NCBI GenBank assembly: GCA_948567375.1
Contig: OX419756.1
Span: forward strand, 34,362,333-34,426,332
Origin: Lunularia cruciata
Lineage: Eukaryota > Streptophyta > Marchantiopsida > Lunulariales > Lunulariaceae
Length of the DNA: 64,000 bases
Direction: 5' to 3'
Shown: positions 35,760 through 47,052 of the stretch, in pieces
Numbering within the stretch: the stretch's first letter is position 1
Layout: every line of letters begins with the position of its first letter
The notes under the pieces: model-generated
Seen by the model: only the letters and a program-made list of their open reading frames with translations
Database searches by the model: none
Told to the model about the DNA's origin: nothing
Position numbers and translations under genes: made by a program

Positions 35760-36499
35760 ATATTCCAAGGATAGTAGAGAAACACAAAAGAGAAAACATG
35801 AGTTTCACTCTCAAACTTTGGTGCCCCAAGGGAGCACCTTCTCTTTATTATATAGCCAAAGAGGATCTCCTCCAAGGATGCTCCACCATAGGATTAGGTA
35901 CATGGATAGGTGACCTGTCAGCAAACTCCACCCTTAGAGTACTTGCTTGGATGGGTGACATGTTGATCCTGGTCCCATCTGGTTTGTCAAATAAGCTTCA
36001 ACCAGAAGGAATCTTTTAAAGGAATCTTCATATAAGAATCTCATAATCATGTGGGTGAGGTACCATTGGAAAGGTCTTGGTGAGACAAACCAGGGAGAGA
36101 GAAGTCCATCCTTTTCTCTATTGAGGAAGAATATATACACATTTTTGGGGCCTAATTCATCCGTTTAGGCCTCTAAAATTACCTCTAAAGTCTAGGCCTA
36201 TTTTGGTTTCTACTCTATCAGTAGAAGTGTGCTTTTGATGATACCTCTACCTGCTCTACCTCATCCATTATGTGTACCATCCTTCTAAATGTCACCAACC
36301 TAAATTCTACCTTTAAGTCATATGTCTAGCTATTGATTCTAAAGTCTTCAAGCATGTTTTGGTTTTTGGCCTATTAGTAGAAGTACTCTTTTGGTGATGC
36401 CTTTGTCTAATCTTCCTAGTCCATCATATATAACATCCTTCCAGATGTTACCAAACCAAATTTCATCTCTAGATCATATGTCTAGCTATTGGTATTACA
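35760..36499 (-). mobile_element. LTR-like repeat, inverted copy of 28401-29160
   Basis: Read on the minus strand, this block starts TGTAATACC at 36499 and follows the 28401-29160 block through the shared stretches around CATATGATCTAGAGATGAAA, AGTAGAAG, the TTTTTGGGGCC-like region and TATATAATAAAGAGAAGG. Moderate divergence indicates an old repeat family. The nearby dead coding relics may belong to the same element. Confidence 0.6.
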
Positions 36500-36599
36500 A
36501 TCTTTATATAGATTCTCCTATGCTTCCCAAAATTTGATTATATCCTTACAATATCTCAAATTATCTCCAAAACTCTCAAATATACCCAATGCATTTCCA

Positions 36600-37210
36600 C
36601 TCAAAGCATGTCCACTCAACTAAATCATGCAATTAATTTGAAAATAGCAAGCAAATCAACACAAAACACAATTTCCATCTAAGCAATCCCACTCTATATT
36701 TAGCATACATATTATGTCAACAACAACAAGCAATTTGACATACCTCACAATTATTTTGAGCAAATCCTTATTAAAACAAGCAAGAAAATCATCTTGTGAG
36801 CAAATCCACTCCAAAACAAGCAAAGCCATATTTTTTTCAAGCAATTCCACCCTAAAACAAGTGAAGCCAATCATTGTATGAGCAACTATATTCTATCATG
36901 AGCAAAACTGACCTTTGACCATGTGACTACTTGGAGACAAGCAAAGTTGCTCATCATAGAAGCAACACCAATCCAACATAAGCAAAGGTGCTCATCACAT
37001 GAGCGGATCTACTCTCAAACAAGCAAAGGTACTCATCATGCAAGCAACTCCAATCTATCACAAGCAAAGTTGTACTTCATTTGAGTGGCTACATCTTGAT
37101 ATAAGCAAAGCCACACTCAAAATGCAAGCAACTCTACCTCTATAACAAGAAACTCTTGTTGTAGCCAAGCAACCTCATGCCATCATTTGAGTGACCCTAT
37201 CCATCACGTG
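36600..37210 (-). repeat. CAAGCAAA-rich quasi-tandem array
   Basis: The motif CAAGCAAA or GAGCAA recurs about every 20-35 bp (for example AACAAGCAAAGGTACTCATC), giving an irregular array in the opposite orientation to 31960-32410. It is probably the same low-complexity segment of one dead element family. Confidence 0.5.
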
Positions 37211-40200
37211 AGCAACTATGGTGCAACAAAAGGGACCTCCTTGCATAGATACAAGTGATTCTTGATACACATTTTACATTCATCTTCATAAGTCTCATAT
37301 AAATATCCACCAACTATGCAATTAAACATAAGGTAAGCATTTACAACTATATCAAAATCTACATGACATGGAATGGGATTATCCTCATAATATGCTAGTA
37401 CACTAGTGAGATGGATGATATCTTCTCCAATAATATCAATGCGCATATTGGTCTACTCTAGTTTGATCCACTCTAATTTGTCATCCATGCGTCTAATGAT
37501 AGGTTTGAGTGATCAAAATTGGATTATATCTCCATAACAACTCATTCCACATAAGAGCAGAGAGTCAAGAAAATTAGCTGCTAATCCATCATATAAGCTG
37601 ATGCTATAAGCCTTGAAATGACAATTTTTCCATTCCTTAATGAGAGACTCAATAGCAAAGCAAGGGTCTATCTTAAATCTAAGTTAGTGATCTACCAAGC
37701 TTGCACATGATGAGGTGCCAAAATCTATGACACTAGTACAATAAGGAGTAAAAGAAAGAGGATGGTTCCTACTACATGGAAGACATGCACTATCAACTAT
37801 CACTTTATCACAAAGGTAGAGATCCAAGGTAGTAAATGCACTATAAGGTCTATGGGTGAAATCTTGCTAACGGTTCTTGTACCCATCTAGATCATCAAGC
37901 ACTCCCAAGAGGTGCTCCCCCATGTGTACTTTGGTTGGTAGTAAACTCCAATGGTACATATCTATGAGGAGATGCTCATAATCTACCCTCTTGCTATCTG
38001 TACAAATCAGAACCTCAATGTGTGACATGCAACACTCCTTAAACCCTCTAACTCTTAGACATGATACATATCTAAAAGTACTCCTTACACTATAGTGCAC
38101 CCATCCATGCCATTTTACCAAGGTAGCCATTAAGAGTAGAGAAAACTTGTATCTAACACGTAAGATCCATGACACAACCAATATCTAACACTAGAATCTT
38201 CCTCCGTCTCTTGTGAGTATGAACAAAGTAAGTAATAAACTCTCTAGTCAAACTTATTTTTTGTCTCAACCTACCAAGTCTAGAGAGCTCACAAAGCAAT
38301 ATCCTCCTCTCCTCTAGCTAGTCAATCAATTCCTTGGTCATGGCAAATGTAGGTGGGATGCAAGAGCTTCACCAACTTGTGGTCTCCAAGCAACAATAAT
38401 CATGTCATGTCTCAACACACTACGTTCTCCCCTTGACTAGCCAACTATATCTTGATCAGTTTGTGTCTTCAACGAACATGTCTTCCTCACCAATAGCCTC
38501 TTTGCTAGGTTCTCCAAGTCTATCATAATCTATTTGTGTTTCAAATGAATGTATCACTCTTTGAACATTAGATAACAAGTCTAACCCATTTGTCTAAGAT
38601 CCTTTAGTGACCCTCTATATACACAAGTTTTTTAATTCTTATGAGTGTTGATATCTACACTATCAGTTTTGAGTTGACCTATGATAGTAAAGCCAAGAGG
38701 GTCTAGTCATGGCTTCATGGACAAAAGCTCATCTTGCCTCAATTGCTTCATCTAGTAATCACCTCACTTGATCTAGTGAACTCTAGGTCTCAAGTAATTG
38801 AGATCAAGTCCTCTTTAACCTCTCCATATTGATAGTAAACTCCTCATGGAAAATATCTCTTGAACCATATAAGCCTTGGGCATCAACTTGCAATACCTCA
38901 CGTTGTCATGTTGTGGTTTGCATAGCCTGTAAAAAGTGACTTATCATAGTTTATCTCCACGTTAGTGGGGTAGGTTGCATGCTAGTTCCGACGGATGAGA
39001 TGTTGCCATGTGAGCCATCTATGTACATGTATGTGATTGGCCATGTGGGTTACAATCTTATCATATTTGAGGGCTCTGATGAATAAAGATGAGGGCGAGT
39101 AGAGAGACGGGTGTGTTTTAGTTTGGAGAGTCTCGAGGAGAGAAGGAAGTTGGAAGAGAGTTGTAGCAGAGAGCGAGTGTTAGATCATCAGAGGTAAGAT
39201 TCGAGCATGAGATGTCCCATGCTCCCAATCTGCCACTCCCAAATCCTTTTCTCATCAGGCTTCAGATTTTACACCGTGACGACTTACGGGATTGGTTGGT
39301 AGCATGTTTCGGGGTGGTGTTTATGGAGTCGGTGATGAGAAACCCAGATCCTATCGTCCTTCCGGTGCTTACTTATGAGAATGTCTGGGACTTGACAATT
39401 TATGTTCTTCTATAGTTGGGCAATGCCTAAAATTTCACTCATAAGCTTCAAGGTGGAGTTGTGGGGTCCATTTGGCAAAAAGTAAAAAGAGTAAAAGACA
39501 AATGTGCAAGAACTTGGGTCTCGAGGGGAAAGTCGGGAGTTTTTTGACCATCGGGGGAGTTCGGGGAGGGCATTTGAGAAATGAAGGACATGGTTGGGAA
39601 GACGAGACAACAGGCTACAATTTGTAGACAGAAATCACTCGATTTGAGCTGAGTTTGAGAGAGATATGATCAATTGAGTGAAGGGGGGTTGAATTGATAC
39701 CCAAGAGCACAAAGTAGTCAATTGAGGGAGTTTCTTGAGACTCTTTCACTATCTGTTAGTGGGATTGGTGAGTAGACAATGTTCTTACAGTACTGAGCAC
39801 AATAAATTATAGTTTTGAGTCAATCTCAAATCTGATCCAATTGATTGAAGTTGAAGCTTATGGGATGTAAGGTGTTGGAGAAGAGCTAATGATCAGGTTT
39901 GGAGTTTTGGTCACTCCCCAAGTTGCAGTTCGAATTTCCTCATGAAAATTTCCAGAGTTTTTGGTGGATAGGTTTAGCTCCTCTGTGTGAAATTTTCATG
40001 TGAATTCTTCAAATAGAGAAATCAGGATCTTGGATCAAGTATACCTGGGTCTGTAGAGCTCACAAGTTAGCCCAGCTCAGGAATTGATCCACATCTAAAG
40101 ACTGGAGTTGGATTAGGCTACGAAAATTTGCGGGAGGTTAGAGAAAAACACAACCAGCTATTGTGGAAAATTTGGGTGGTTCTAGATCTGTGCAGAGTGA

Positions 40201-40749
40201 GATCTGATGCAAAACATCATGCTGAAAATATTGTCATAAGCTCGATAGAGCAAATTTTCCTTCCATCTTGATTGGATATCAAGTCTCATGTCCTGTGACT
40301 ATGACTGAGAGTTGTAGGTTGCAAGAGTGTTTGTGAGGATCAAGTGTATTCTTGAATCAGAAATTTGGGGGAAATTTGCCAAGAATCAGGAGCAAACCCT
40401 AAAAAGAAGATTTCGAAATTAGGGTGAAGTCCAAGAAAAACCCTGGCCAACTTTGAGAGATTTTCAGGAGAGTTGTAGTGATCTGATTGAAGTGTATTTT
40501 ATATCATTGGAAATCTTATCTTACAGGCTTTCCATTGAATTCTAGGTCACTTGAATCCAAGCTATGTAGAAATAGTTACTTGCATATGAGCTGCAAAAAT
40601 TTTTCCCCATCAAAAGGACATAAAAATCCCCACATGAAGTAGAAATTTGTTGAGATTTGAAGTACAGATGGGAGGAGGCTTGGAGTACAGGTTGGAATGA
40701 GCTTGATGACAGAGCACAAAGGCTCTGAAGCTCTTTCTCGACAAAAAGT
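37211..40749. other. AT-rich dead transposon region, no recognised domain
   Basis: Minus-strand frames at 37216-37446 and 37867-38181 look protein-like in composition but match no family I recognise. From about 38.9 kb the base composition changes and becomes more like the leader of the DNMT/PHD element. No complete gene is present. Confidence 0.3.
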
Positions 40750-40980
40750 ACAGAGAGTTGTTGCCTTTTTCTTGTGATTGGATCCTCTCTGTACTTGTAT
40801 GCTTGTTTGTATGCCCAGTTGGCTTGGATTGGTATGCGGGCGTTGCGCTCAGATTATTTCCTTCTAGGAGTGATGTGTATTTCTCCTTGGTTATGTTGGA
40901 AGTGATGACCAGCAGACCAGGAGTGCGTGTTGTGATGACAGGTCAGGTTGCCCGGTACTATCCTTCCCGATAGCAAGAAT
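40750..40980 (+). mobile_element. Fragment resembling the leader of the DNMT/PHD retrotransposon
   Basis: Two stretches match the reverse complement of the younger copy's leader: CTTGTGATTGGATCCTCTC (compare 51609-51629) and AAGTGATGACCAGCAGACC with the downstream GACAGGTCAGGTTGCCC (compare 51405-51455). Order and orientation agree, so this is a third, plus-strand fragment of the family. It may extend left toward 39 kb. Confidence 0.5.
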
Positions 40981-43112
40981 ATTAGTCCTGAGAAAGGAGG
41001 GTTCCGGAAATAAGTATCACATGTGTGTTTTGTCGAGTCATTACGGTTTACCTCTAGCCTTTGATCTGTAGTCTCCACAGCTAGGCACCCTGTGTGTTCC
41101 CAGAGAGAGAAAAGGAAAGTACGACAACGTATGAGTCTAGTGCATCCAAACTCTCCCGATGAACATGCTCTCTCTTTAGCCTCTCCCTCACTTGAGTCTT
41201 ATAAGTCTCAATCATTGAGGCATGACATCTTACCCTAATGTTTAGTGTCTCTAGGCTCTCACTAAGAACACACATAATCTATAATGCTCATAAGTATACC
41301 CATTTCTCCTAGCTCCACAATAGGTAAGGCCTTTGGCTACCATGGCCCAATGAAGGGTATGTCTTCTCTACTTCCATGTCCACTCTCCCAACCCCGACAT
41401 CTAACTAGCTCTCCTTTATCCCATGAAAAACACTCAACAAATGGTGTGGCTCCTCTACCTCCATGTCCACATGTTCATTAGCATATACCTCTCCATGTCT
41501 AGCATTGCATACCTCTCTTGCTATCCACCTCCAACTCTCACCGATAACTCCTCAGCTCCTCTCTTTGTTAACTCCTCATCTCTCATGGGAATATCAACAT
41601 GCACAACATGAGTATGATACATTGTGCACACACAACACTAAACATCATACACAGGAAATACAAAAATGATTTAAAACATCAAAAAGTAATATATCAAAAT
41701 AATCATAATGTAAATGAACATCAAATAATAAAATATAAAGCCTAAAAAACCCAAAGAGTCAAAAGTCTGAAACTCTTCCTCATGTATCAAGACCTCTTTG
41801 TCCTTTAGAAGGCTCTTGTATCTCACCTCATCCTCATCGATGATACCACTCTCAAGGAAAAGATGTGTGAGAATCTGCCCTACAAAAGTCTGCTTGAATC
41901 TATGATATCTTGGGTGGTGGTACAATCTATGCAAGACTACAAACTCAACCTCAATAGGTGGCATCATAAGATCTACAAAATCATAATCCTCAATACTAGA
42001 CCTGGCCATCTCAAACTTCACATGAAGAATAGTATGTCCATGAACCACCTTCCACCTCGTAGAAGGAATAAACAAAGAACACACCACCTTGAAGAAAGTT
42101 CTCTAGGCCTGATATGCACACTGACTTGTGATGTATCTCCTAGTACCCAATCTTATGCATGTTGGGATCTAACAAAACTAGCCATGATGATAGATAATAT
42201 CAACAAAATAGCCAATATATGCAAACTCAAAAAACTGATCTACATTGGCACAAAAATTTTATTCATAAGAAAGGTGGTGCATGTAGGAGGTGGTACTTGT
42301 AGATTATGGTATATGCAAGGAGTGGTATACATAGAAAGCAATATAGGCATTACATCAAGTACATTTATTGATGAATATTACTCTTGAGATAAGTTGATTG
42401 ATAATCCTTAATGATCATAATCATAAGAATTATGAGTATAAAGGACATTTCTTATGTAGGTATCACATTTCTTATATCACATGACTGTAATGGGGATAAA
42501 ATATCATCACACTTAGAGCATTTTGAACTTCATAGAAAGTTTAAAGATATCTTAATTCTTAGTACCTACATATTTATGAGAGAGAGAGAGAAATGTAAAG
42601 AGATTTTTGATGGGTTGAGAAATTAAAGGATGTTTGATCATGGATATTCTTTGTTCTTTCTATACTTATTTACCAAATTTGTGCAAAAAACATATATCTT
42701 TCTTATGTTTCTTACATTTCTCTTATTTGTATTTGTAACACTATATCATAATGGTAATTCATACACTATCATTGGAGCCAACATGTCTCTCACTTGGGAT
42801 GAACCTCTGATGGCAATTAGGATAACACACCATGGACTAAGAAGGCATAAGACTAACAATATCACACTCTTCCAAGGCAAGAACTCCAAGGCACCTCCAA
42901 AACCCAAGTTATTGCCTGTTAGAGAACTCAATGAGAGAAGGATAGTTATAAATGAAAAGATGATGAGTTCCTCTTCACCCTTAGCTTATATACTTGTGAA
43001 AAAGTTACATACCAAAATTACTAATCATTGGAGTGGAGTAACTTATGTTATTAAGCTAAAAGTCTATAGGAATTTCCAAGTACATGGGAAGAATCCCATG
43101 AGTAGGTAGTCT
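40981..43112. other. Unassigned relic sequence flanking the young element
   Basis: Frames at 41671-42087 (-), 41863-42387 (+) and 42630-43109 (+) are open for 130-175 residues but show no recognised domain. The minus-strand frame at 41081-41275 is rich in charged heptad-like residues and may be more of the coiled-coil relic. No gene is called. Confidence 0.3.
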
Positions 43113-43116
43113 TATC
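43113..43116. repeat. Target-site duplication TATC, left
   Basis: TATC directly precedes the terminal TG of the element on the plus strand and is repeated at 53058-53061 directly after the terminal CA. A 4-bp match is short evidence alone, but both copies lie exactly at canonical TG/CA ends. Confidence 0.6.
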
Positions 43117-43223
43117 TGTCGTGCATATATACATTGCTACACAACATACATTGCTGTCAACATCATACACTATAGAAGCACAACTCACACATAAGTCATA
43201 CATAGACTCTAAAGTGCCACAAT
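43117..43223 (-). repeat. B2, terminal copy of the B repeat
   Basis: The sequence is near-identical over 108 bp to B1 at 43673-43780, differing at a handful of positions that are all C/T transitions. It forms the very 3' end of the element, ending GCACGACA on the minus strand next to the TATC duplication. Confidence 0.85.
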
Positions 43224-43671
43224 AATCAGATTGCTTAACATTCTCCACTCAACTCAACTCAGATCAGTACTTGATCTATCACTCTATAAACTACCAACAA
43301 CTGGGCACTGATTACAGTTAAGCCACACCCACTCAAGCATAGAGAATCCAGGTGACGCTCGCCGGCCTCTGTCCACCATAGCCAGGAACTTGTAGGCTCA
43401 ACATCAGAGAAGTGAGCTCTCTAGAGCTCACCTTCGAAACTATACCCCTGGACTCGAGCTAGCCCTGAAACCCTAACGGTCCCGCTGACGGCACACTCGA
43501 CGGTGCAAACGGTGCAAAGTGACGGTGGGCCTCACCGTGAAGTCAGTACCCCGAACACCAAATCTGACCGTCGGAGAGTAGTCTCTGAGATACTACTGAA
43601 ATAACTCTAACTACTATCACTGGAACTCCAGTGTCCGAGCAACTAGATGCGGAACTACAAATGGCGTGATA
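43223..43671 (-). repeat. A2, internal copy of the A repeat
   Basis: The core 43223-43669 matches A1 core 52609-53055 with equal length (447 bp) and few substitutions; A1 begins TGTCACGCC and A2 TATCACGCC. It lies between B1 and B2. Confidence 0.9.
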
Positions 43672-43672
43672 G

Positions 43673-43780
43673 CTGTCGTGTGTATATACATCGCTACACA
43701 ACATACATCGCTGTCAACATCATACACTATAGAAGCACAACTCACACATAAGTCATACATAGACTCTAAAGTGCCACAAT
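43673..43780 (-). repeat. B1, copy of the B repeat beside the polypurine tract
   Basis: This 108-bp block starts directly after the polypurine tract on the minus strand (TTGTGGCACTTTAGAG) and ends CACGACAG before A2. No B copy exists next to A1 at the 5' end. Confidence 0.85.
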
Positions 43781-43790
43781 CGCCCCCCTA
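43781..43790 (-). promoter_or_regulatory. Polypurine tract (plus-strand primer)
   Basis: Minus-strand sequence TAGGGGGGCG directly precedes B1. The purine run is the expected RNase H-resistant primer for plus-strand DNA synthesis; the old copy has the equivalent GGGGG at 31125-31129. Its position implies that DNA synthesis starts at B1 and not at A2. Confidence 0.7.
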
Positions 43791-43947
43791 GATGGTGGTT
43801 AGGTCCCTCTAACTCCAGATAGCCATCTACTCTAAATATATGGTATACCCTCTAATGGGCAAAGATCAGGAGGCCGGGTGCTATGGAGCCCCATCATTAG
43901 TTGCCTGTCTGCAATCTATACCATATAAAGAATGAACTAGCTATAGG

Positions 43948-44352
43948 TCAAGTACATCTAGGACATAACCACTGTCCCTGAGGAACCACTGTGAGGGGAG
44001 GAGTCATACATGCCATATGCCATCCTCTCGAACAGCTATCACACACTAACATAGTAGCAGCTCCACTAGAAGAGCCACATAACATACACCTCAAGCCTGC
44101 ACGTACAAGTGCCAAGCTTGGGTCCATAGTACCATCAATGTTTGGAAGGTGGCATGGCGCACAATTGCGCACATGATCCTTCCAAACAACACCATCATGT
44201 CCTTCTAACACAAGGACTCCAGATGGCAAAACCTCGCGCACTCTCAAGATAGTGCGGCTTGTAGAAACATCAAGTGTTGTCGGTGTTGTCTGTTGTAGAT
44301 ATACATAGTCGCCTGGATGAAATCGACGGATCGAGGGTCTATAACCTCCTCC
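43948..44352 (-). CDS. Integrase C-terminal tail with PHD finger
   Basis: The frame follows the integrase after an integrase-tail motif (FHPGDYVYLQQ) and a GVLVLEG segment. Its last 45 residues are a complete C4HC3 PHD finger: CMLC, then CDSC, H four residues later in RGWHMAC, and a final CPRC preceded by Trp (GQWLCPRC). PHD fingers usually read histone H3 tails, above all unmodified or methylated Lys4. In chromoviruses a chromodomain holds this place and steers integration, so a role as targeting reader is inferred. The frame ends at TAG/TGA-free stop 43948 after CPRCT. One CGA to TGA stop at about 44352 separates it from upstream integrase sequence. Confidence 0.88.
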   Translation of the reverse strand, partial: GGGYRPSIRRFHPGDYVYLQQTTPTTLDVSTSRTILRVREVLPSGVLVLEGHDGVVWKDHVRNCAPCHLPNIDGTMDPSLALVRAGLRCMLCGSSSGAATMLVCDSCSRGWHMACMTPPLTVVPQGQWLCPRCT

Positions 44353-44505
44353 TCAAATGGTAGCATAACGTAAAGTATCTCTATGCTGAGCAATTGCCAA
44401 GTTCTCAAAAGCCATCGGCATCACTCTCCGAAAGATCTCTGCCCGCTAAGAACATGTGCTCATCCATACATCGGGGTCATCCAAGTCCAAAACTACAGTA
44501 GCATC

Positions 44506-45708
44506 TCAACAAATGGCTGCAGGTAAATCTGGATCTTGTCCATAGAGTAGAAAGTATGGAGAGAAGGATGCTAAGGAGGCTTGCCAGCTGAACCGATAGC
44601 CCATGGCCAACCAAGGTAACTGGAGATCCCAATCTCCCAAGTGGCCTCTTTGCAAACCATACTTTTGCAATCCTCTCTTCACCGTCTGAACCACTCTCTC
44701 TGCTAAGCCATCTGCCTCAGGGTGATCTTGGGATGTAGTATGATGATCAATCAAAGCCTTGTCACACAAGACCTGAAACTCTCCCAAGAACTCTGTACCC
44801 TGATCAGTCAAAACCTCAGCTGGTGCACCAAAATGACTAAGAACTTGATCCAAGAACGAGTAAGCTGTCCCTTCACTAGACTTGTCAGGAAGTGCCACCA
44901 ACTCAATCCACTTGGAGAAGTGCTCCACCATCACCAAAACATACCGATGATGTCTCACAGTCAACGGTAAAGGTCCGGTGAAGTCCAAACTCCAACGGTA
45001 ACCCAATCCCATGATAGGTAATGGGTGTAACTGTGGCGTAGGAGCATTGAATGATGCTCTAACTCGGTCACAAACAACACATCTGGCAACAAACTGATGT
45101 ACCTCGGTCTGCATACCGCGCCACCAATAATGACTCTGGAGTAAGCTATATGTATGCTTTACTCCAAAATGTCCTAGCTCCTCATGAGCATGACGGACCA
45201 ACTGTGGTCTCTGTGATGGAAGTGGTACTACTTGCACTCTACAATCCTCCCATACACGCAAAAGGTGTCTACTCTCCAATCTGAACCGTCTGGCTCGCTG
45301 AAGAACACGGTCTCTCTCCTTGGCCCCAACTGTGCCACCCACAACACCAGTGTGAAGATAGTCCATCACTAAGACATCATCATGAATGTGTCGCTGAACT
45401 GTACCAATATCTTCACTCTCTAGATCTGTGACCTCAATAACTCCTATATGCGCTAAGAGAGATACCACCAAAGTCTCTGCAAATATACACAGAAAGGCCG
45501 ATGCATGCCAACCTGGCACCATCTCCTCATCTGTCTCACCATGCCAACGTGCTCCGGTCTGATCCTGCTGGCTGGGACATGAGTTTCTACTCAACCCATC
45601 TGCATCACGGTTCACCACTCCAGGTTTGTGAACAACCGTGAAATCATACTCTTGTAAAATCAGAGCCCATCGTGCAAGCTTCCCTGAAAGCTTGTTGGAC
45701 TCCATCAA
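44506..45708 (-). CDS. RNase H C-terminus and D,D35E integrase
   Basis: A 400-residue open frame. Residues 1-45 finish RNase H with the KPGVVNRDADGLSR motif. The integrase zinc-binding region has His residues in HAHEELGHFGVKH (173-185) and Cys210/Cys213 in ARCVVCDRVR. The catalytic core follows: Asp242 in WSLDFTGPLP, Asp302 in VLTDQGTEF and Glu337 in DGLAERVV, a D,D35E spacing. The protein end continues, across a TGA at 44503-44505 shared by the old copy, into the tail that carries the PHD finger. Integrase joins cDNA to the host DNA and makes the short target duplication. Confidence 0.92.
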   Translation of the reverse strand: MMESNKLSGKLARWALILQEYDFTVVHKPGVVNRDADGLSRNSCPSQQDQTGARWHGETDEEMVPGWHASAFLCIFAETLVVSLLAHIGVIEVTDLESEDIGTVQRHIHDDVLVMDYLHTGVVGGTVGAKERDRVLQRARRFRLESRHLLRVWEDCRVQVVPLPSQRPQLVRHAHEELGHFGVKHTYSLLQSHYWWRGMQTEVHQFVARCVVCDRVRASFNAPTPQLHPLPIMGLGYRWSLDFTGPLPLTVRHHRYVLVMVEHFSKWIELVALPDKSSEGTAYSFLDQVLSHFGAPAEVLTDQGTEFLGEFQVLCDKALIDHHTTSQDHPEADGLAERVVQTVKRGLQKYGLQRGHLGDWDLQLPWLAMGYRFSWQASLASFSPYFLLYGQDPDLPAAIC

Positions 45709-45763
45709 CCACTTCAGCGGCTGATGATCAGTGATGAGAGTGAAGGGGTTACCAAATAGGTAA

Positions 45764-46852
45764 CATCAGAAATGTGCTACTGCCCAAACTGCTGCCAAGC
45801 ACTCTCCCTCATATGAACTATACTTCGCCTCCGCTGAATTGTTGGAGCGACTAGCATAGGCCACCACAAACTCCTTCACCTCATCATCATGCTGGGTGAG
45901 CACCGCTCCAAGCCCCAACATACTCCAATAAGTATGAACCTGAAATGGTCGTCCCTTGATCGGTCTCCTCAAAATAGGAGTAGATGTCAACATCTCCTGC
46001 TCTACAAAAGCTCTCTCCTGCTCATCTCCCCAACACCACTTCTGTGTAAGCTTGGTCAGCTTTGTCAAGGCCTTGGCAATGGCACTAAATCCTCTAACAT
46101 AGCGGCGATAGAAGTTCGCCAACCCAAGGAATGCTTGCACTCTGCTCACATCCGTAGACCGAGGAATATGTGCAATAGCCTCCACCTTGGTCTGCTGGAC
46201 ACCAAGTCCTCCAGGGTAGATAGTGTGACCCAAATACTCAACTTGCTCGTGGAAGAACCTACACTTCCCACGATGTAGTTTGAGTCCATGAGATCTCAAC
46301 CTCTCAAACACCTCCAACAACTGTCGCTCATGCTCTTCCACAGTAGTGCTATACACCAAAATGTCATCAATATAGCACCGAGCAAAATCCAGTTCAGCTA
46401 GGATCCTATCCATGACCCTCTGGAACTCAGCAAGAGCGTTCTTCAACCCAAATGGTAAGAACCTCCATTGATATAACACATCCTTGCCGTGAGGATCAAT
46501 AGCCCAAAATGCTGTTTTGGACTTATCTTCCTCCTTGATCGGCAACTAATGATATCTTGCTCAAAGATCCAAAGTACTGAAGACCTTTGCATGCCCAATC
46601 GCATCAAAAATCTCCTCCGGTGTAGGCATGGCATACCGATCAGCCCTGGTTTGTCGGTTGATAGGACGGTAATCTCCACACATCCGCCTATCTGTATAGT
46701 TGCAATGCATATCCTTCTTGGCTGGCATCACTGTCGCTGATGCATACTCTCCATGTGAAATCTTCACCAAACCAGCCTCAAAAAGGTCAATACTCCGGCT
46801 CTGAATCAATGTCCTCTCCATCTCACTATATCGATAAGGACATCAGAAAACT
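45764..46852 (-). pseudogene. Reverse transcriptase and RNase H N-terminus (broken by stops)
   Basis: The RT begins with CGDYRPINRQTRADRYAMP and the catalytic Asp region VFSTLDL, then FLPFGLKNALAEFQR and the active-site YIDD near 46374-46363. The thumb (EYLGHTIYPGG, FLGLANFYRRYVRGFS) and RNase H start (YASRSNNSAEAKYSSYEGECLA written here only as a position, near 45870-45800) follow. Stops: TGA just after F of VF near 46850, TGA and TAG near 46560 and 46547, and TGA at about 45763; all fit CGA or CAG with one C to T change. Without these changes the domain would be a normal Gypsy RT. Confidence 0.9.
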
Positions 46853-47052
46853 GGTGTGTCACTAGTCAGCTCAATCTGTATACCAGGTCCCTTCAGAGCA
46901 CCCAAATCCTTCATACTAAAGGCAAAACAACTTGTGTGACTCCTCAAGAACCTCCAAACCCTCCGTCTTTCCTCTCCAGTAAGCTTGGGTCCAAGATCTG
47001 GCTCCCAAGTATCCTCTGTAACTGTAGTAGGAGTGGAAGACGTACTGACTGG

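Noticed and set aside
43948..44247. Zinc knuckle or RING finger instead of PHD
   Set aside because: Ligand order C4HC3, the spacing of the first Cys pairs and the Trp two residues before the last pair fit PHD and not CCHC or RING.
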